Made by a program: the position numbers and the translations under genes | Part shown: one piece after another, positions 1 through 9,000 of the stretch | Layout: the number at the start of each line of letters is the position of its first letter | How positions within the stretch are numbered: the first letter of the stretch is position 1 | Assembly: GCF_024460775.1 (NCBI RefSeq) | Contig: NZ_JANFYZ010000004.1 | Location: 281,604-345,603, forward strand | Source of the DNA: Desulfovibrio desulfuricans | GTDB taxonomy: Bacteria > Desulfobacterota > Desulfovibrionia > Desulfovibrionales > Desulfovibrionaceae | DNA: 64,000 nucleotides | Direction: 5' to 3' | Notes under the pieces: generated by a model | Database searches by the model: none | What the model was told of the DNA's origin: nothing | Seen by the model: the letters and a program-made list of their open reading frames with translations, nothing else

Positions 1-795
1 GTGGCAAGCATTGCCTTTGGTGAAAAGCTGCCATGCGTGGACGCCAATGTGGAGCGCGTCATTGCGCGCATCTTTGATGTGGACAGCCCCGTAAAGCAGA
101 ACCCGGCGGCGGGCATCATTCACCGCTGGGCCTTGCGGCTGGTGCCCGAGGGCAGGTCGCGGGAACATAATCAGGCCATGATGGAGCTTGGAGCTCTTGT
201 TTGCGGCAAAAAGCCACGCTGTGCAGAGTGCCCCCTGGCCCGGTTCTGCATCAGCCTGCATCTTGGCATCACAGACCAGCGCCCGGTGCCCGGGAAGCGA
301 GCCACCATCACGCCCGTTAACGCCGTGACCGGGGTTTTATGCTGCGGCAACAGAATATTTGTGCAAAAGCGCCCGCCTGCGGGCGTGTGGGGCAATCTGT
401 GGGAATTTCCCGGCGGCCGGGTTGAGCCGGACGAAAGCCCGGAACAGGCCACAGTGCGGGAATTTATGGAAGAAACGGGCTTTGCCGTGCGTGTGGCGGC
501 ACAGCACGGGATTATCCGGCACGGATATACCACCTACCGCCTGACGCTGCACTGTTTTGGGCTTGAGTTTGACAGCGCGGACGCACCAGACTCGCAGATA
601 ACCCCGCCGCTGCCGCCGGTGCTTTCCGCCGCCACCGAGGCTCGCTGGGTCACGCCGCAAGATCTGGACGCCCTGGCAATGCCCGCTGCGCACCGCAAGC
701 TGGCGGACAAGCTTTTTGCTATTGGAAAAGACAGCGCTGTCGCCGCAAATACGGCTGCACCCCGTCAGACAAATCTGCCCCTGAAAAAACCATAG
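1..795 (+). CDS. mutY: A/G-specific adenine DNA glycosylase with C-terminal Nudix domain, 5' end missing
   Basis: This is the 3' part of MutY, which removes adenine mispaired with 8-oxoguanine. The first residues (ASIAFGEKLPCVDANVERV) match the MutY segment after the catalytic Lys/Asp region, so roughly the first 100-120 residues lie outside the window. Residues 69-83 carry the four [4Fe-4S] cysteines, here spaced C-x5-C-x2-C-x5-C, whereas the usual first gap is six. From about residue 105 there is a Nudix domain with a complete Nudix box (G-x5-E-x7-RE-x2-EE-x-G, around 138-160). MutY C-terminal domains normally recognise 8-oxoG and lack this box, so the protein may also act as a MutT-like hydrolase. 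The gene continues past base 1; the GTG there is not a credible start. Confidence 0.9.
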   Translation: MASIAFGEKLPCVDANVERVIARIFDVDSPVKQNPAAGIIHRWALRLVPEGRSREHNQAMMELGALVCGKKPRCAECPLARFCISLHLGITDQRPVPGKRATITPVNAVTGVLCCGNRIFVQKRPPAGVWGNLWEFPGGRVEPDESPEQATVREFMEETGFAVRVAAQHGIIRHGYTTYRLTLHCFGLEFDSADAPDSQITPPLPPVLSAATEARWVTPQDLDALAMPAAHRKLADKLFAIGKDSAVAANTAAPRQTNLPLKKP

Positions 796-817
796 CAGAC
801 CGCTGAAGGTATTCTCT

Positions 818-851
818 CCAAAAAACAGGGGCGGGCCTTACGGTCCGCCCC
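818..851 (-). terminator. Rho-independent terminator of the HdeA-like gene
   Basis: On the minus strand a 10-bp GC stem with one G-T wobble (arms 842-851 and 828-837, four-base loop) is followed by TGTTTTTT. It lies just after the stop codon of the HdeA-like gene. On the plus strand no T-run follows, so it would not be a normal terminator for mutY. Confidence 0.85.
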
Positions 852-859
852 TTGCGCTA

Positions 860-1147
860 TTAGTCGGCAATGACCGAAAGCACGGTCTTTTTGGGGTTCT
901 GTTTGCAGACCTTCATAATCTGGGTCAGGTTGTTTTCCACAGCGTTGACATCCAGGGTCGTGTCGCCGGTTTTGGCGCTGGCATAACCATCAAGCCAGAA
1001 ATAGAACATGGTCATGGTCTGGGCGTCCAACTGCACAAACGAACTGCAAGGCAGCTTGCCGAAATCTATCTTGTCGCTCTTTGCCGAGGCAGTCATGGGC
1101 AAGGCAAGCACGGCCGCCAGCACGATTGCAAAACATACTTTTTTCAT
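860..1147 (-). CDS. HdeA/HdeB-family periplasmic protein (possible acid-stress chaperone)
   Basis: This is a 95-residue exported protein. Residues 1-22 form a signal peptide ending in TASAKS. The mature part has the HdeA/HdeB layout: a Cys in LPCSSF, a Leu-Asp soon after, a WLDGY segment, an LDV segment, and a second Cys in MKVCKQNP. The two mature cysteines fit the single disulfide of HdeA. In enterobacteria these proteins unfold at low pH and hold periplasmic proteins soluble; that role here is inference. A GGAAG Shine-Dalgarno precedes the ATG. The gene stands alone, with a terminator behind it and an AT-rich region upstream. The family call rests on pattern, not on an alignment. Confidence 0.7.
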   Translation of the reverse strand: MKKVCFAIVLAAVLALPMTASAKSDKIDFGKLPCSSFVQLDAQTMTMFYFWLDGYASAKTGDTTLDVNAVENNLTQIMKVCKQNPKKTVLSVIAD

Positions 1148-1684
1148 CTTGCACTTCCAGTGTTACATGTTTCAGGACGCACAACAGGCAGCATAAAGAG
1201 CACTATGAAGCATGATCAGATCCATTGCAGTAATGTCTTGAATCTGGACAAAAAGAGAACTTAGTACTTTTTATCCAATTATATTCGAGTCCTGCACATT
1301 TAAATATACGCCAGATCGGCACTCTGTTTAACCAGACACCACGTAAGGCATATGTCCACATTACTCCAGATGCTGCCACGGTATAAAAAACACTCCCTTA
1401 TTTTTTATATTTTGTCGATATGCTGTCATAAATTCAAATATATTCGAAAATATAATAAGTCTTGTGACTTGTTGCATCAAAAAAACACAAATTCCAATAT
1501 CTGCCAATAAATCGCATGTGATAATTTACAATTCACACAAATCCGCCAAGTACATTACCACATAAATATAAAATATTCTACATTGCAAAAGCATTGCCCA
1601 GCCTGTTTTACTTCTCCATTCTGGTTGTTGCCAGGCAAATACTTAAAGATTGATTATATTTTCAACTCACTTGTACCCATCAAC
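1148..1684. other. AT-rich non-coding region upstream of the HdeA-like gene
   Basis: About 540 bases with no believable gene. The DNA is strikingly AT-rich between about 1200 and 1680, against GC-rich genes on both sides. The motif TATATTCGA occurs at about 1279 and 1439. The part next to 1147 must hold the promoter of the HdeA-like gene, but I cannot point to a convincing -35/-10 pair. The low GC may reflect a silenced regulatory region or acquired DNA. Confidence 0.5.
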
Positions 1685-1716
1685 AAGAAAACGCGGCTTC
1701 TCAGCCGCGTTTTCTT
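1685..1716 (-). terminator. Terminator of sdaA
   Basis: A perfect 14-bp inverted repeat (1685-1698 with 1703-1716) has a TCTC loop and A/T-rich ends, so it ends in a T-rich run on either strand. It lies 35 bases beyond the sdaA stop codon and most likely ends that transcript. Confidence 0.9.
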
Positions 1717-1751
1717 AGCTCGTCCCCAAGGGGGAAAAAGTGCGTTTACGC

Positions 1752-3155
1752 CTAGTTGCCGGATGCCCCCGGAACCATCTTTTTGCGTTCCATAACCTTG
1801 GCTACGGCTTCGGCCAGCCCGCCGAGCGAGGTTTCCTTGTAGCGGGACTGCAAATCAAGCCCGGTGCGGTACATGACCTCAATAATATCATCCAGCGAGA
1901 TCACCCGCTGCCGCCCGTCTTCCAGCCGCGACAACTGGGCGCAGTTGACCGCTCGCTCCGCGGCCACGCCGTTGCGTTCGATACAGGGAATCTGCACCAG
2001 CCCCCCCACAGGATCGCAGGTAAGGCCGAGGTTGTGTTCCATGCCGATCTCCGCCGCCACTTCCACCTGTTTGACGTTGCCGCCCGTAACCGCGCAGTAC
2101 GCGCCAGCAGCCATGGAGCAGGCCACGCCAACTTCGCCCTGGCAGCCCACCTCCGCGCCGGAAATGGACGCATTGAGCTTGTAGAACAGGCCAATGGCTC
2201 CGGCAGTGAGCAAAAAATCACGGGCGCCGTCATCCGTCGCGTGGGGGTAAAAATTCAGATAATACAGCAGCACGGCCGGCACAATACCCGCCGCGCCATT
2301 GGTGGGCGCGGTCACAATGCGCCCGCCTGAGGCGTTTTCTTCCGCCACGGCAAAGGCGTAGAGCATGGGCCACAGGCTCAGGTCGCGCCGCCCGGCTGCC
2401 TGCAGGGCGCTGACCTTGCGCAGCAGGTTGGGCGCACGGCGTCGCACATTGTACCCGCCCGGCAGCACGCCGTCAGTATAGCAACCGCGTTCCACGGCTT
2501 CACGCATGACGTCTATGATGGCAGTTACGCGCTCGCTGACCTCGCTTTCAGACCGCCAGAATACTTCGTTGGCCATAACGATCTGCGCGATGGTCTTGTT
2601 TTCGCGGGCGCAGATGTCAAAAAGCTCCGAAGCCTTTTCGTACGGATAGGGGGGCGCGGCGTACAGTTCGCGCGGGCTGTCAAAATCATCGTCCGTGCGG
2701 ATAAACCCGCCGCCGATGGAATAGAAATTCTTGGAGTATATCAGCTCGCCGTCGGCGCTGAAGGCCGAAAGCGTCATGGCATTGGAATGTTTGGGTAAAA
2801 ATATGCCCTTGTGCTGACACACATCGCGCTCAAAATTAAAAGGGATGGTGTAGGCACACATGAGCACAAGGTCGGCATTGTTTTGCAGATCTGCAGTACG
2901 GCGGGCCATATGGGCAATGTCCACCTCCTGCGGTTCTTCCCCCTCAATGCCTGCCAGCACGGCCCCAATGGTGCCGTGCCCCTCGCCGGTGAGCGCCAGT
3001 GAACCATAAAGCTCCACCTTTACCCGGCCTACCAGAGGCAGCATGCCCAAAACGGCAAGTTCGCCCGCAAAGGCCTTGCCCGCAATCATGGGGCCAATGG
3101 TATGGGAACTGGACGGCCCTATGCCGATCTTGAACAGATCAAAAACGCTGAGCAT
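1752..3155 (-). CDS. sdaA: L-serine ammonia-lyase (iron-sulfur L-serine dehydratase)
   Basis: SdaA converts L-serine to pyruvate and ammonia in the cytoplasm with a [4Fe-4S] cluster. The 467-residue protein is full length for the single-chain type. It opens [19 protein letters not shown], the family's N-terminal signature. Cluster-type cysteines are visible in the C-terminal half, in [17 protein letters not shown] and QIPCIERN. I chose the ATG at 3155 because GGGAGGAG stands six bases before it; an in-frame ATG at 3176 has no ribosome site and would add seven foreign residues. The gene has its own terminator. It points the same way as the marR gene upstream (97-base gap). Confidence 0.95.
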   Translation of the reverse strand: MLSVFDLFKIGIGPSSSHTIGPMIAGKAFAGELAVLGMLPLVGRVKVELYGSLALTGEGHGTIGAVLAGIEGEEPQEVDIAHMARRTADLQNNADLVLMCAYTIPFNFERDVCQHKGIFLPKHSNAMTLSAFSADGELIYSKNFYSIGGGFIRTDDDFDSPRELYAAPPYPYEKASELFDICARENKTIAQIVMANEVFWRSESEVSERVTAIIDVMREAVERGCYTDGVLPGGYNVRRRAPNLLRKVSALQAAGRRDLSLWPMLYAFAVAEENASGGRIVTAPTNGAAGIVPAVLLYYLNFYPHATDDGARDFLLTAGAIGLFYKLNASISGAEVGCQGEVGVACSMAAGAYCAVTGGNVKQVEVAAEIGMEHNLGLTCDPVGGLVQIPCIERNGVAAERAVNCAQLSRLEDGRQRVISLDDIIEVMYRTGLDLQSRYKETSLGGLAEAVAKVMERKKMVPGASGN

Positions 3156-3251
3156 GGCGCTCCTCCCGCAAAACACATGTCAAGGCGCAATGCCTTTGCC
3201 GCAACATATCCCGTAATGGTCACAAGACACAAGCGCTTAGCGAAAACAGCC

Positions 3252-3698
3252 CTACTTTCTGAGGGCCGCGGGGCTTGCCCCGCGCAGGGCAGCGGCCTTG
3301 TCCGCCACGCGCTGCATGAACTCAAGCAGATTTTCCTTTTCCTGCGCGCTGAGCACGCTGGTCACGGCATCATCCCATGTTGCAATAACTTCCATTATCC
3401 GCGGGTACAGCTCCCGTGCCCGCTCGGTGGGAAAAACCGCGGCTGTGCGCTTGTCCCCAGGATTGACCTGCCGCCGGATAAGCCCTTTCTTCTCAAGCTG
3501 GGCCAGAGTGCGGGCAACGTTGCTTTTGTTCACGCAGATACGTTCGGGCAATTTGTCCTGAGTGATGCCAGGGTCGCGGCACAGGTTGAGAATGAACAGA
3601 TACTGGCTGCTATTGATGCCAAAGGGTGCGAGTGCGCGGTTGAGATACATGTAGTAATGCCGGTTGGCCAGCGTGATCCATTTATAGACAAGTTCCAT
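3252..3698 (-). CDS. MarR-family transcriptional regulator
   Basis: This is a 148-residue winged-helix repressor of the MarR type. The DNA-binding core lies around residues 45-95, with the recognition helix near VNKSNVARTLAQLEKKGLI and the wing at RRQVNPGDKRTAAV. N- and C-terminal helices would form the dimer. The ATG is preceded by AGGA at eight bases. It is divergent from an MFS transporter, the standard arrangement in which MarR controls both itself and an exporter. An 18-bp palindrome in the shared promoter region (3831-3848) is a good operator candidate. The ligand is unknown. Confidence 0.9.
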   Translation of the reverse strand: MELVYKWITLANRHYYMYLNRALAPFGINSSQYLFILNLCRDPGITQDKLPERICVNKSNVARTLAQLEKKGLIRRQVNPGDKRTAAVFPTERARELYPRIMEVIATWDDAVTSVLSAQEKENLLEFMQRVADKAAALRGASPAALRK

Positions 3699-3800
3699 GA
3701 CATATTCCTGTGGCTGGTTGTCAGCAGACTCTGCAAGCCTGCGCCCTATGGATTGCAGCAGTCAGCACCGCAGGAAAAGGCTACGCTTGTGGTGCTTGCC

Positions 3801-3830
3801 TTGACAAGTGCAGGGGCAGAGGGTCATAAA
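3801..3830 (+). promoter_or_regulatory. Likely sigma-70 promoter of the MFS gene
   Basis: A perfect -35 hexamer TTGACA at 3801-3806 is followed after 18 bases by CATAAA (3825-3830), four matches out of six to the -10 consensus. The operator-like palindrome starts right after it. Confidence 0.55.
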
Positions 3831-3848
3831 TCGTTGCGAGCGCAACGA
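3831..3848. promoter_or_regulatory. Palindromic operator candidate for the MarR-family protein
   Basis: The sequence TCGTTGCG-AG-CGCAACGA is a perfect inverted repeat with eight-base arms. It sits just downstream of the predicted -10 box and 32 bases before the MFS start codon. Size, symmetry and position are typical of a MarR dimer site. Confidence 0.65.
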
Positions 3849-3880
3849 ACTGCCTTGAACCCTGTCAGCGAGGCCAGATC

Positions 3881-5095
3881 ATGCCCATGAAACACCGTCG
3901 CCTCCACGCAGCCCAGCAGACTGATGCCAGTTTGCGCGAGGCCCTTGCCGCCATTTGCCGGGGCAGCTTTTTGGTTGTCACCTGCATCAACATGCTGTTG
4001 ATGACGGACTACTATCTCATTTTTGTCACGGGCACGGCCCATGTGCAAAAAACCTTTGGCACCAGCCTGAGCACAGCGGGGCTGACCTCCGGAATCATGG
4101 TCATCGGCTGCCTTGTGGGGAGATTCCTTACCGGCAACCAGCTTTCCACATTTGGGGGCAAGCCCTGCCTGCTGGCAGGGCTGCTGCTGTTCACCGCGAG
4201 CATTGGCGGCCTTTTTATGGTGGATTCGCTCCCCATGCTTTTTGTACAGCGCTTTGCGGCCGGTTTTGGCGTGGGCGTGGCCGGAACCGCCACAGGAGCC
4301 ATTGTGGCTTACGTTGTTCCTGTACGTTTTCATGGTCTGGGCATAGGCCTTTTTACCATGAGCGCCGCTCTGGCGCTGGCCCTTGGGCCATTTTTGGGCA
4401 TTTTCCTTTCCCTCAGGTACGGATACCACACCCTCATGCTGCTCAATGCGGGCATCAGTCTGCTGTGCCTGGGTATTTTCTGCTTTTTGCGCAACCTGCC
4501 GCCCATGCGCCACCCTGCGCGCCCGGTATTGAGCCTGTACAGCTATATTGACCCGCGAGTGGTACGCTTTTCGCTGGTGGCTCTTGCCGTATGTCCGAGC
4601 TATGGCTGCATACAGGCATTTTTACCTTCTTTTGCGGCGGAGCACGACCTCACGAGCACCGCCAGCATATTCTTTTTGTGTTACGCCGGGGCGGCCTTGC
4701 TTACGCGGCCCCATAGCGGCCGCCTGTTTGACCGACACGGCGAACACGTGATTTTGTACCCCGCCCTGCTGCTCACGGCTCTGGCCCTGTATGTGCTTTC
4801 GCGCGCCGAAAGCGCAGCCGCGCTGCTGGGCGCGGGGCTGCTGCTGGGCGTGGGCTTTGCCAACTTTCAGTCTGTGGGGCAGGCGGTATCCCTCTCGCTG
4901 GTTTCACGCTCGCGCTATGCGCAGGCGACCACAACATTCTACATATTCTTTGACCTCGGAATCGGCCTTGGGCCTTACATATTCGGCCATCTTATCCCCT
5001 CAATGGGCTACAGCGGCATGTATCTGACCCTGAGCATCGTAGTTTTGGCTTCTGTTGGTATATATCGCCTTGTCCACGGTGGACGGACGCGCTGA
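3881..5095 (+). CDS. Major facilitator superfamily transporter
   Basis: A 404-residue inner-membrane protein with about twelve hydrophobic segments in two halves, joined by a loop near residues 205-225. The loop after the second segment (GCLVGRFLTGNQLSTFGGK) resembles MFS motif A. Family and length fit a drug or metabolite proton antiporter of the DHA type, but the substrate cannot be read from the sequence. GAGG lies seven bases before the chosen ATG; a second ATG two codons later is too far from it. The divergent MarR gene suggests induction by the compound that is exported. Confidence 0.9.
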   Translation: MPMKHRRLHAAQQTDASLREALAAICRGSFLVVTCINMLLMTDYYLIFVTGTAHVQKTFGTSLSTAGLTSGIMVIGCLVGRFLTGNQLSTFGGKPCLLAGLLLFTASIGGLFMVDSLPMLFVQRFAAGFGVGVAGTATGAIVAYVVPVRFHGLGIGLFTMSAALALALGPFLGIFLSLRYGYHTLMLLNAGISLLCLGIFCFLRNLPPMRHPARPVLSLYSYIDPRVVRFSLVALAVCPSYGCIQAFLPSFAAEHDLTSTASIFFLCYAGAALLTRPHSGRLFDRHGEHVILYPALLLTALALYVLSRAESAAALLGAGLLLGVGFANFQSVGQAVSLSLVSRSRYAQATTTFYIFFDLGIGLGPYIFGHLIPSMGYSGMYLTLSIVVLASVGIYRLVHGGRTR

Positions 5096-5119
5096 ACCGG
5101 GGGGATGGCGCAGGGGTGC

Positions 5120-5143
5120 GCAAGCTGCGGGCTTGCCTCTTTT
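5120..5143 (+). terminator. Terminator after the MFS gene
   Basis: The stem GCAAGC (5120-5125) pairs with GCTTGC (5131-5136) around a five-base loop and is followed by CTCTTTTTT. Confidence 0.7.
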
Positions 5144-5197
5144 TTCCTCCGGTTGTAGGCTGATGGATAAAGATATTTCCCAAGCCACGAGGAATAC

Positions 5198-5938
5198 ATG
5201 GCAAACAAAAAGCCCAAAAAAAAGTCCGCAGATACTCCCACGGCAGTGCAGCCTTCCGCGCCCGCCGACACCACATCCACCCCGGAAACAGCCCCCCAGG
5301 CTGAACAGCCCCACGGCATCAGCAAGGTCAGCAAGGGTGTTTTTTTTGTAGGCATCGCCGTGGCCCTTGTGCTGGGCGTCTATGTGGGCAGCCTTGTGCC
5401 GTCAGTGTTCACGCAGGAGCCAGCGCAGCAGACGCCCGCAGGCCAGACGCAGACGGCCTCGCAGCCTTCCGCTCAGCCTTCCGGCCAGGCCAAGCAGGAC
5501 AACCAGCCTCCCATTCCGCCTGAGCTGGCAGCCAAAATCGCCTCCATGGAACAAAATGTCCTTGCCAACCCCAAGGACGCGCATAACTGGACAGACCTTG
5601 GCAACCTCTATTTTGACACCGGCCAGTCGCGCAAGGCCGCCAGCGCCTACGAACGTTCTCTGGCTCTTGCGCCCGACAATGCCGATGTGCTGACAGACCT
5701 TGGCATCATGTACCGCGAGCTTGGCGAATACGACAAGGCCGTGACGAGTTTCCGCCGCGCCTCCAGCGTGAACCCCCGGCATGAAAACGCCATGTTCAAC
5801 GAGGGCGTGGTGCTTTACTTCGACCTCAAGCGCAAGGATGACGCCATGAAGGCATGGCAACGTCTGCTGGCAGTCAACCCCGCTGCGCGCGCTCCTGACG
5901 GGCAGTCCGTTTCTGACGTAATCAGAAACCTGCGCTAG
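5198..5938 (+). CDS. Membrane-anchored tetratricopeptide-repeat protein
   Basis: This 246-residue protein has a Lys-rich N-terminus (MANKKPKKKS), one membrane segment at about residues 47-70, then a Gln/Pro/Ala-rich linker to about 105. The rest consists of roughly three TPR units (about 115-230), with signatures such as WTDLGNLYFDTGQ, ADVLTDLGIMYRELGEYDKA and ENAMFNEGVVLYFDL. It should be anchored in the inner membrane with the repeats in the periplasm as a protein-binding scaffold. The overall plan resembles the C-terminal part of CcmH/NrfG proteins, but no specific role can be given. GAGGAATAC before the ATG supports the start. It lies 125 bases before the large kinase-like gene and may share its transcript. 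Confidence 0.8.
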   Translation: MANKKPKKKSADTPTAVQPSAPADTTSTPETAPQAEQPHGISKVSKGVFFVGIAVALVLGVYVGSLVPSVFTQEPAQQTPAGQTQTASQPSAQPSGQAKQDNQPPIPPELAAKIASMEQNVLANPKDAHNWTDLGNLYFDTGQSRKAASAYERSLALAPDNADVLTDLGIMYRELGEYDKAVTSFRRASSVNPRHENAMFNEGVVLYFDLKRKDDAMKAWQRLLAVNPAARAPDGQSVSDVIRNLR

Positions 5939-6063
5939 GTGCAGCTGCGGCTAAAAGCCGTCCCAGCACGACAAACCGCCCCCTGCATCGGATTTGGAGG
6001 CGCATTCGCGCCTGAAGGGGGAAAGACCATAGATAGATCGGTGATCATACAGGCGGAACGACC

Positions 6064-9000
6064 ATGACTCTCACTTCCTCCGGCATTTCGCGTGCGTTGC
6101 TGCGCGCCTGCGCCCTTTTTTTGTGCATAACCTGCGCAGGTATTGGAGCGCCTTCCACGGCGCACAGCGGCATGATTCCGCCCGTGTTGCGTTCTGCAAA
6201 CACGCCGCTGCTGCCCGACCTGCAATACTTTATTGACGTGACGGGAACCATGGATGTGGAGGAGGCTGCCGCCCCTTCCAACAGCCAGATGTTCAAACCC
6301 CTGAACGTCAAGGAACTGCCGCGAGTCACCGGCGTGATGTGGCTGCGCTTTACCCTGGCCCCTCTGCCCGCTGGGGGACGCTCGCAGGCCATGCTGCTGG
6401 ACATTGGGCCCGATGTTCCGGCTGACCCTGTTCTGTACGAACCAGCCGCCAACCCGGCGACAGACAGCGTTGAATGGCGCGAGATTCTCCCGAGTCACCG
6501 CAATGTGATGCTGTTGCCCGAACCGGGGGCCGACCCGATCACCTGCTATATCCGCCTGGACGGCCTGCCGGGCATCTGGTTTTCACCCATGCTGCGCAGC
6601 CCGCAGGACGCAGCCTCCAACTGGGGCAGCCTTGCGGGCACTGCCGCCCTGCTGGCTCTTGCCGTGGTCATGCTGCTGTGCCTTTTGCGCGGGCTCTCCG
6701 AAAGGGGCCAATGGCGCATCTGGACAGCGCTTTACGTGGGTGTTGCACTGGCGCAGGGCATATTTGGCATGCCTGCCTACGGCTCCGGCAGCATAACCCT
6801 TAATCAGGCTCTGGCGGTTCTCGCGCCTGGTCTGGCGCTTATGCTTCTGCCCCACGTGGGCCGTCATCTTATGCGCACGAGGGGCCGCTCGCCCCTGCTG
6901 GACGCCCAGTTTATATTGCTTTCCCTGCCGGGCGCGGCACTGGCCCTGCTGCCGCTCCTTCCCGGTTTTAGCTGGAGCATTCGTTTTCTTTCCCTCTGGC
7001 CTGCCTGCACGGTGATCTTTACCCTGAGCGCCCTTGGCGGAGCCATCATGGGCCTTGGCGGCGCACGGCGTTTTCTTTTGGGCTGTCTTGTGCCGCCCCT
7101 GTTTGTGGCTGCGGGCGTCATGGGGCTTGATTACGGCTACGCCGCAAATCTGCTGGCCTCTGCTCCCCTGTGGGGCACGGCCCTGAGCGCCCTGCTCATT
7201 GCCGGAACAGGCCTGCCGCGTGACGCTGCCCAGGCCGAAGAGGGCAAGAAAGCCACAAAGCGCGAATCCGCAGCGGCGGACAAACGAAACTCCGCCGCGC
7301 TGGATGCGGCGCTGATCAGTTCCAGCCTTGGTGCCGGGACAAACGATGGCCCCATCAGCCTTGACACTCCGCTGGACGACCCCAATCTGCGTCTCTTGCC
7401 GCCCTCTGCTGTTACAGGCAAAACCGCCGCTGACTTTTCCGCCCTGCCGGTGGATATTTCTGACAATTCCGATCTGGAACCAGTTGCAGCGCCTGCCAGA
7501 AACCAGAAAAAGTCAGCCTCCGCCGTTGACCCCGGCATGTGGGAGAACCTGCTGCGCCCGCCGCTGGATCGCCTCATGCGCGAGGGCGCGGCTCTCGGCC
7601 ATTGCTCCCTGCCCCCTGCGGTGCGCCAGTATGCTGAAAACATGCTTGGCGCTGCTGGCGATCTTGCCAGAATTATTGACAACCCCGGCAAGGAGCTGGA
7701 CCAGACCAGCGTGGGCGAGCAGCGCACGGCCTTCAACCTGCAGCACCTTGTGCGCGAGGCGCACGATGCCGTGACCACTGCCGCCGAGAACTCGGGCATC
7801 GGTCTTGCGTGGTACATGCCCCCCCTGCTGGGGCACATGTATGAAGGGCAGGCCAAAGCCCTGCGCGAAACCCTCGGCCTGCTGCTTGAAAGCGCCGTGC
7901 GGGCCACCACAAGAGGCGCTGTGCACCTTTCTGTACGCCGAGTGCCCGAAACCGCCGATCCGGGGCATCTGCTGTTTACCGTGACCGACACCGGGGCGGG
8001 CATCCCGCCGCGCGACAGATCTTCGCTGGCGCTCACCCGCGCATGGGAACTGGCCGGTTCCAACAGCGGGTACCTCAATGTGGAATGCGGCCCGCAGGGA
8101 ACATCCATTGCCTTTACCCTGCGCCTGAAGCCGCTGGAGAACGAAACCGGAACAGAAGCTACGCCGGAACCACAACGCGCGCCCACCATTACCGTGGTGG
8201 CCGAAAGCGCCGTTGACCGTCAGGCGCTGGCCCACATGATAACCACCCTCGGCTGCAACAGCACCCAGGCCCGCAGCATGCGCGAAGCGCTGGAATGCAA
8301 TCGCGAGGCCCCCGCTCTCATGCTCGTGGCCCAGTACCCCCACGACGGCCCCGCTGAGGCGGACGCTCTGGGCCGCTTTGAAGCCGAAGCCCTCAAAGTC
8401 GGGCTGCCCATATTCAAGGCCCTTGCCGTCACCAAGGACAATACCCGCTGGGATGAGCTGGCAGACACGGGTTACACCCACGCCCTGCTCGAACCTGTGG
8501 ATGCGGAGGCCTTTGCCGCTACCCTGCGCGAAGTACTGGACGAAGCCGGATTTACAGACCACGGACCGGTTGTGTCAGCAGTGTCGGCCCCTGACCCTGC
8601 GGCAGAAGAAAGTGCCCCAGTGCCGCCCGCAGAGGATATTCCCCTGCCCGTTCACGAGGTCGGCTCGCCCGAACCCGAGAACATATCCGTCGATGCTGCC
8701 ACCAGCATCCAGGCGCAGGAGCAGAACCAGCTACCCGACCTTTTCGGCCACGATGCTTCCTTGCAGAATGCCCTGCCGGGTACTGGCGCATCCATGGATT
8801 CTCAACCGTTGACGCTGCTGTCGTCCACGCAATCACTGAATTTTGGCACCGCCGACCAGTCTGGCATGCTCCTGCCCATGATGGAAGATTCCCCTCAGGC
8901 AGAAGAAGATGCGCCCATTGAACTGACGGATCTTTTGCCGCCCGAGAACACTGCGCAGGATGCCGGGCAGGCGCTTGCCGCCATGCCGGACACTCCAGAA

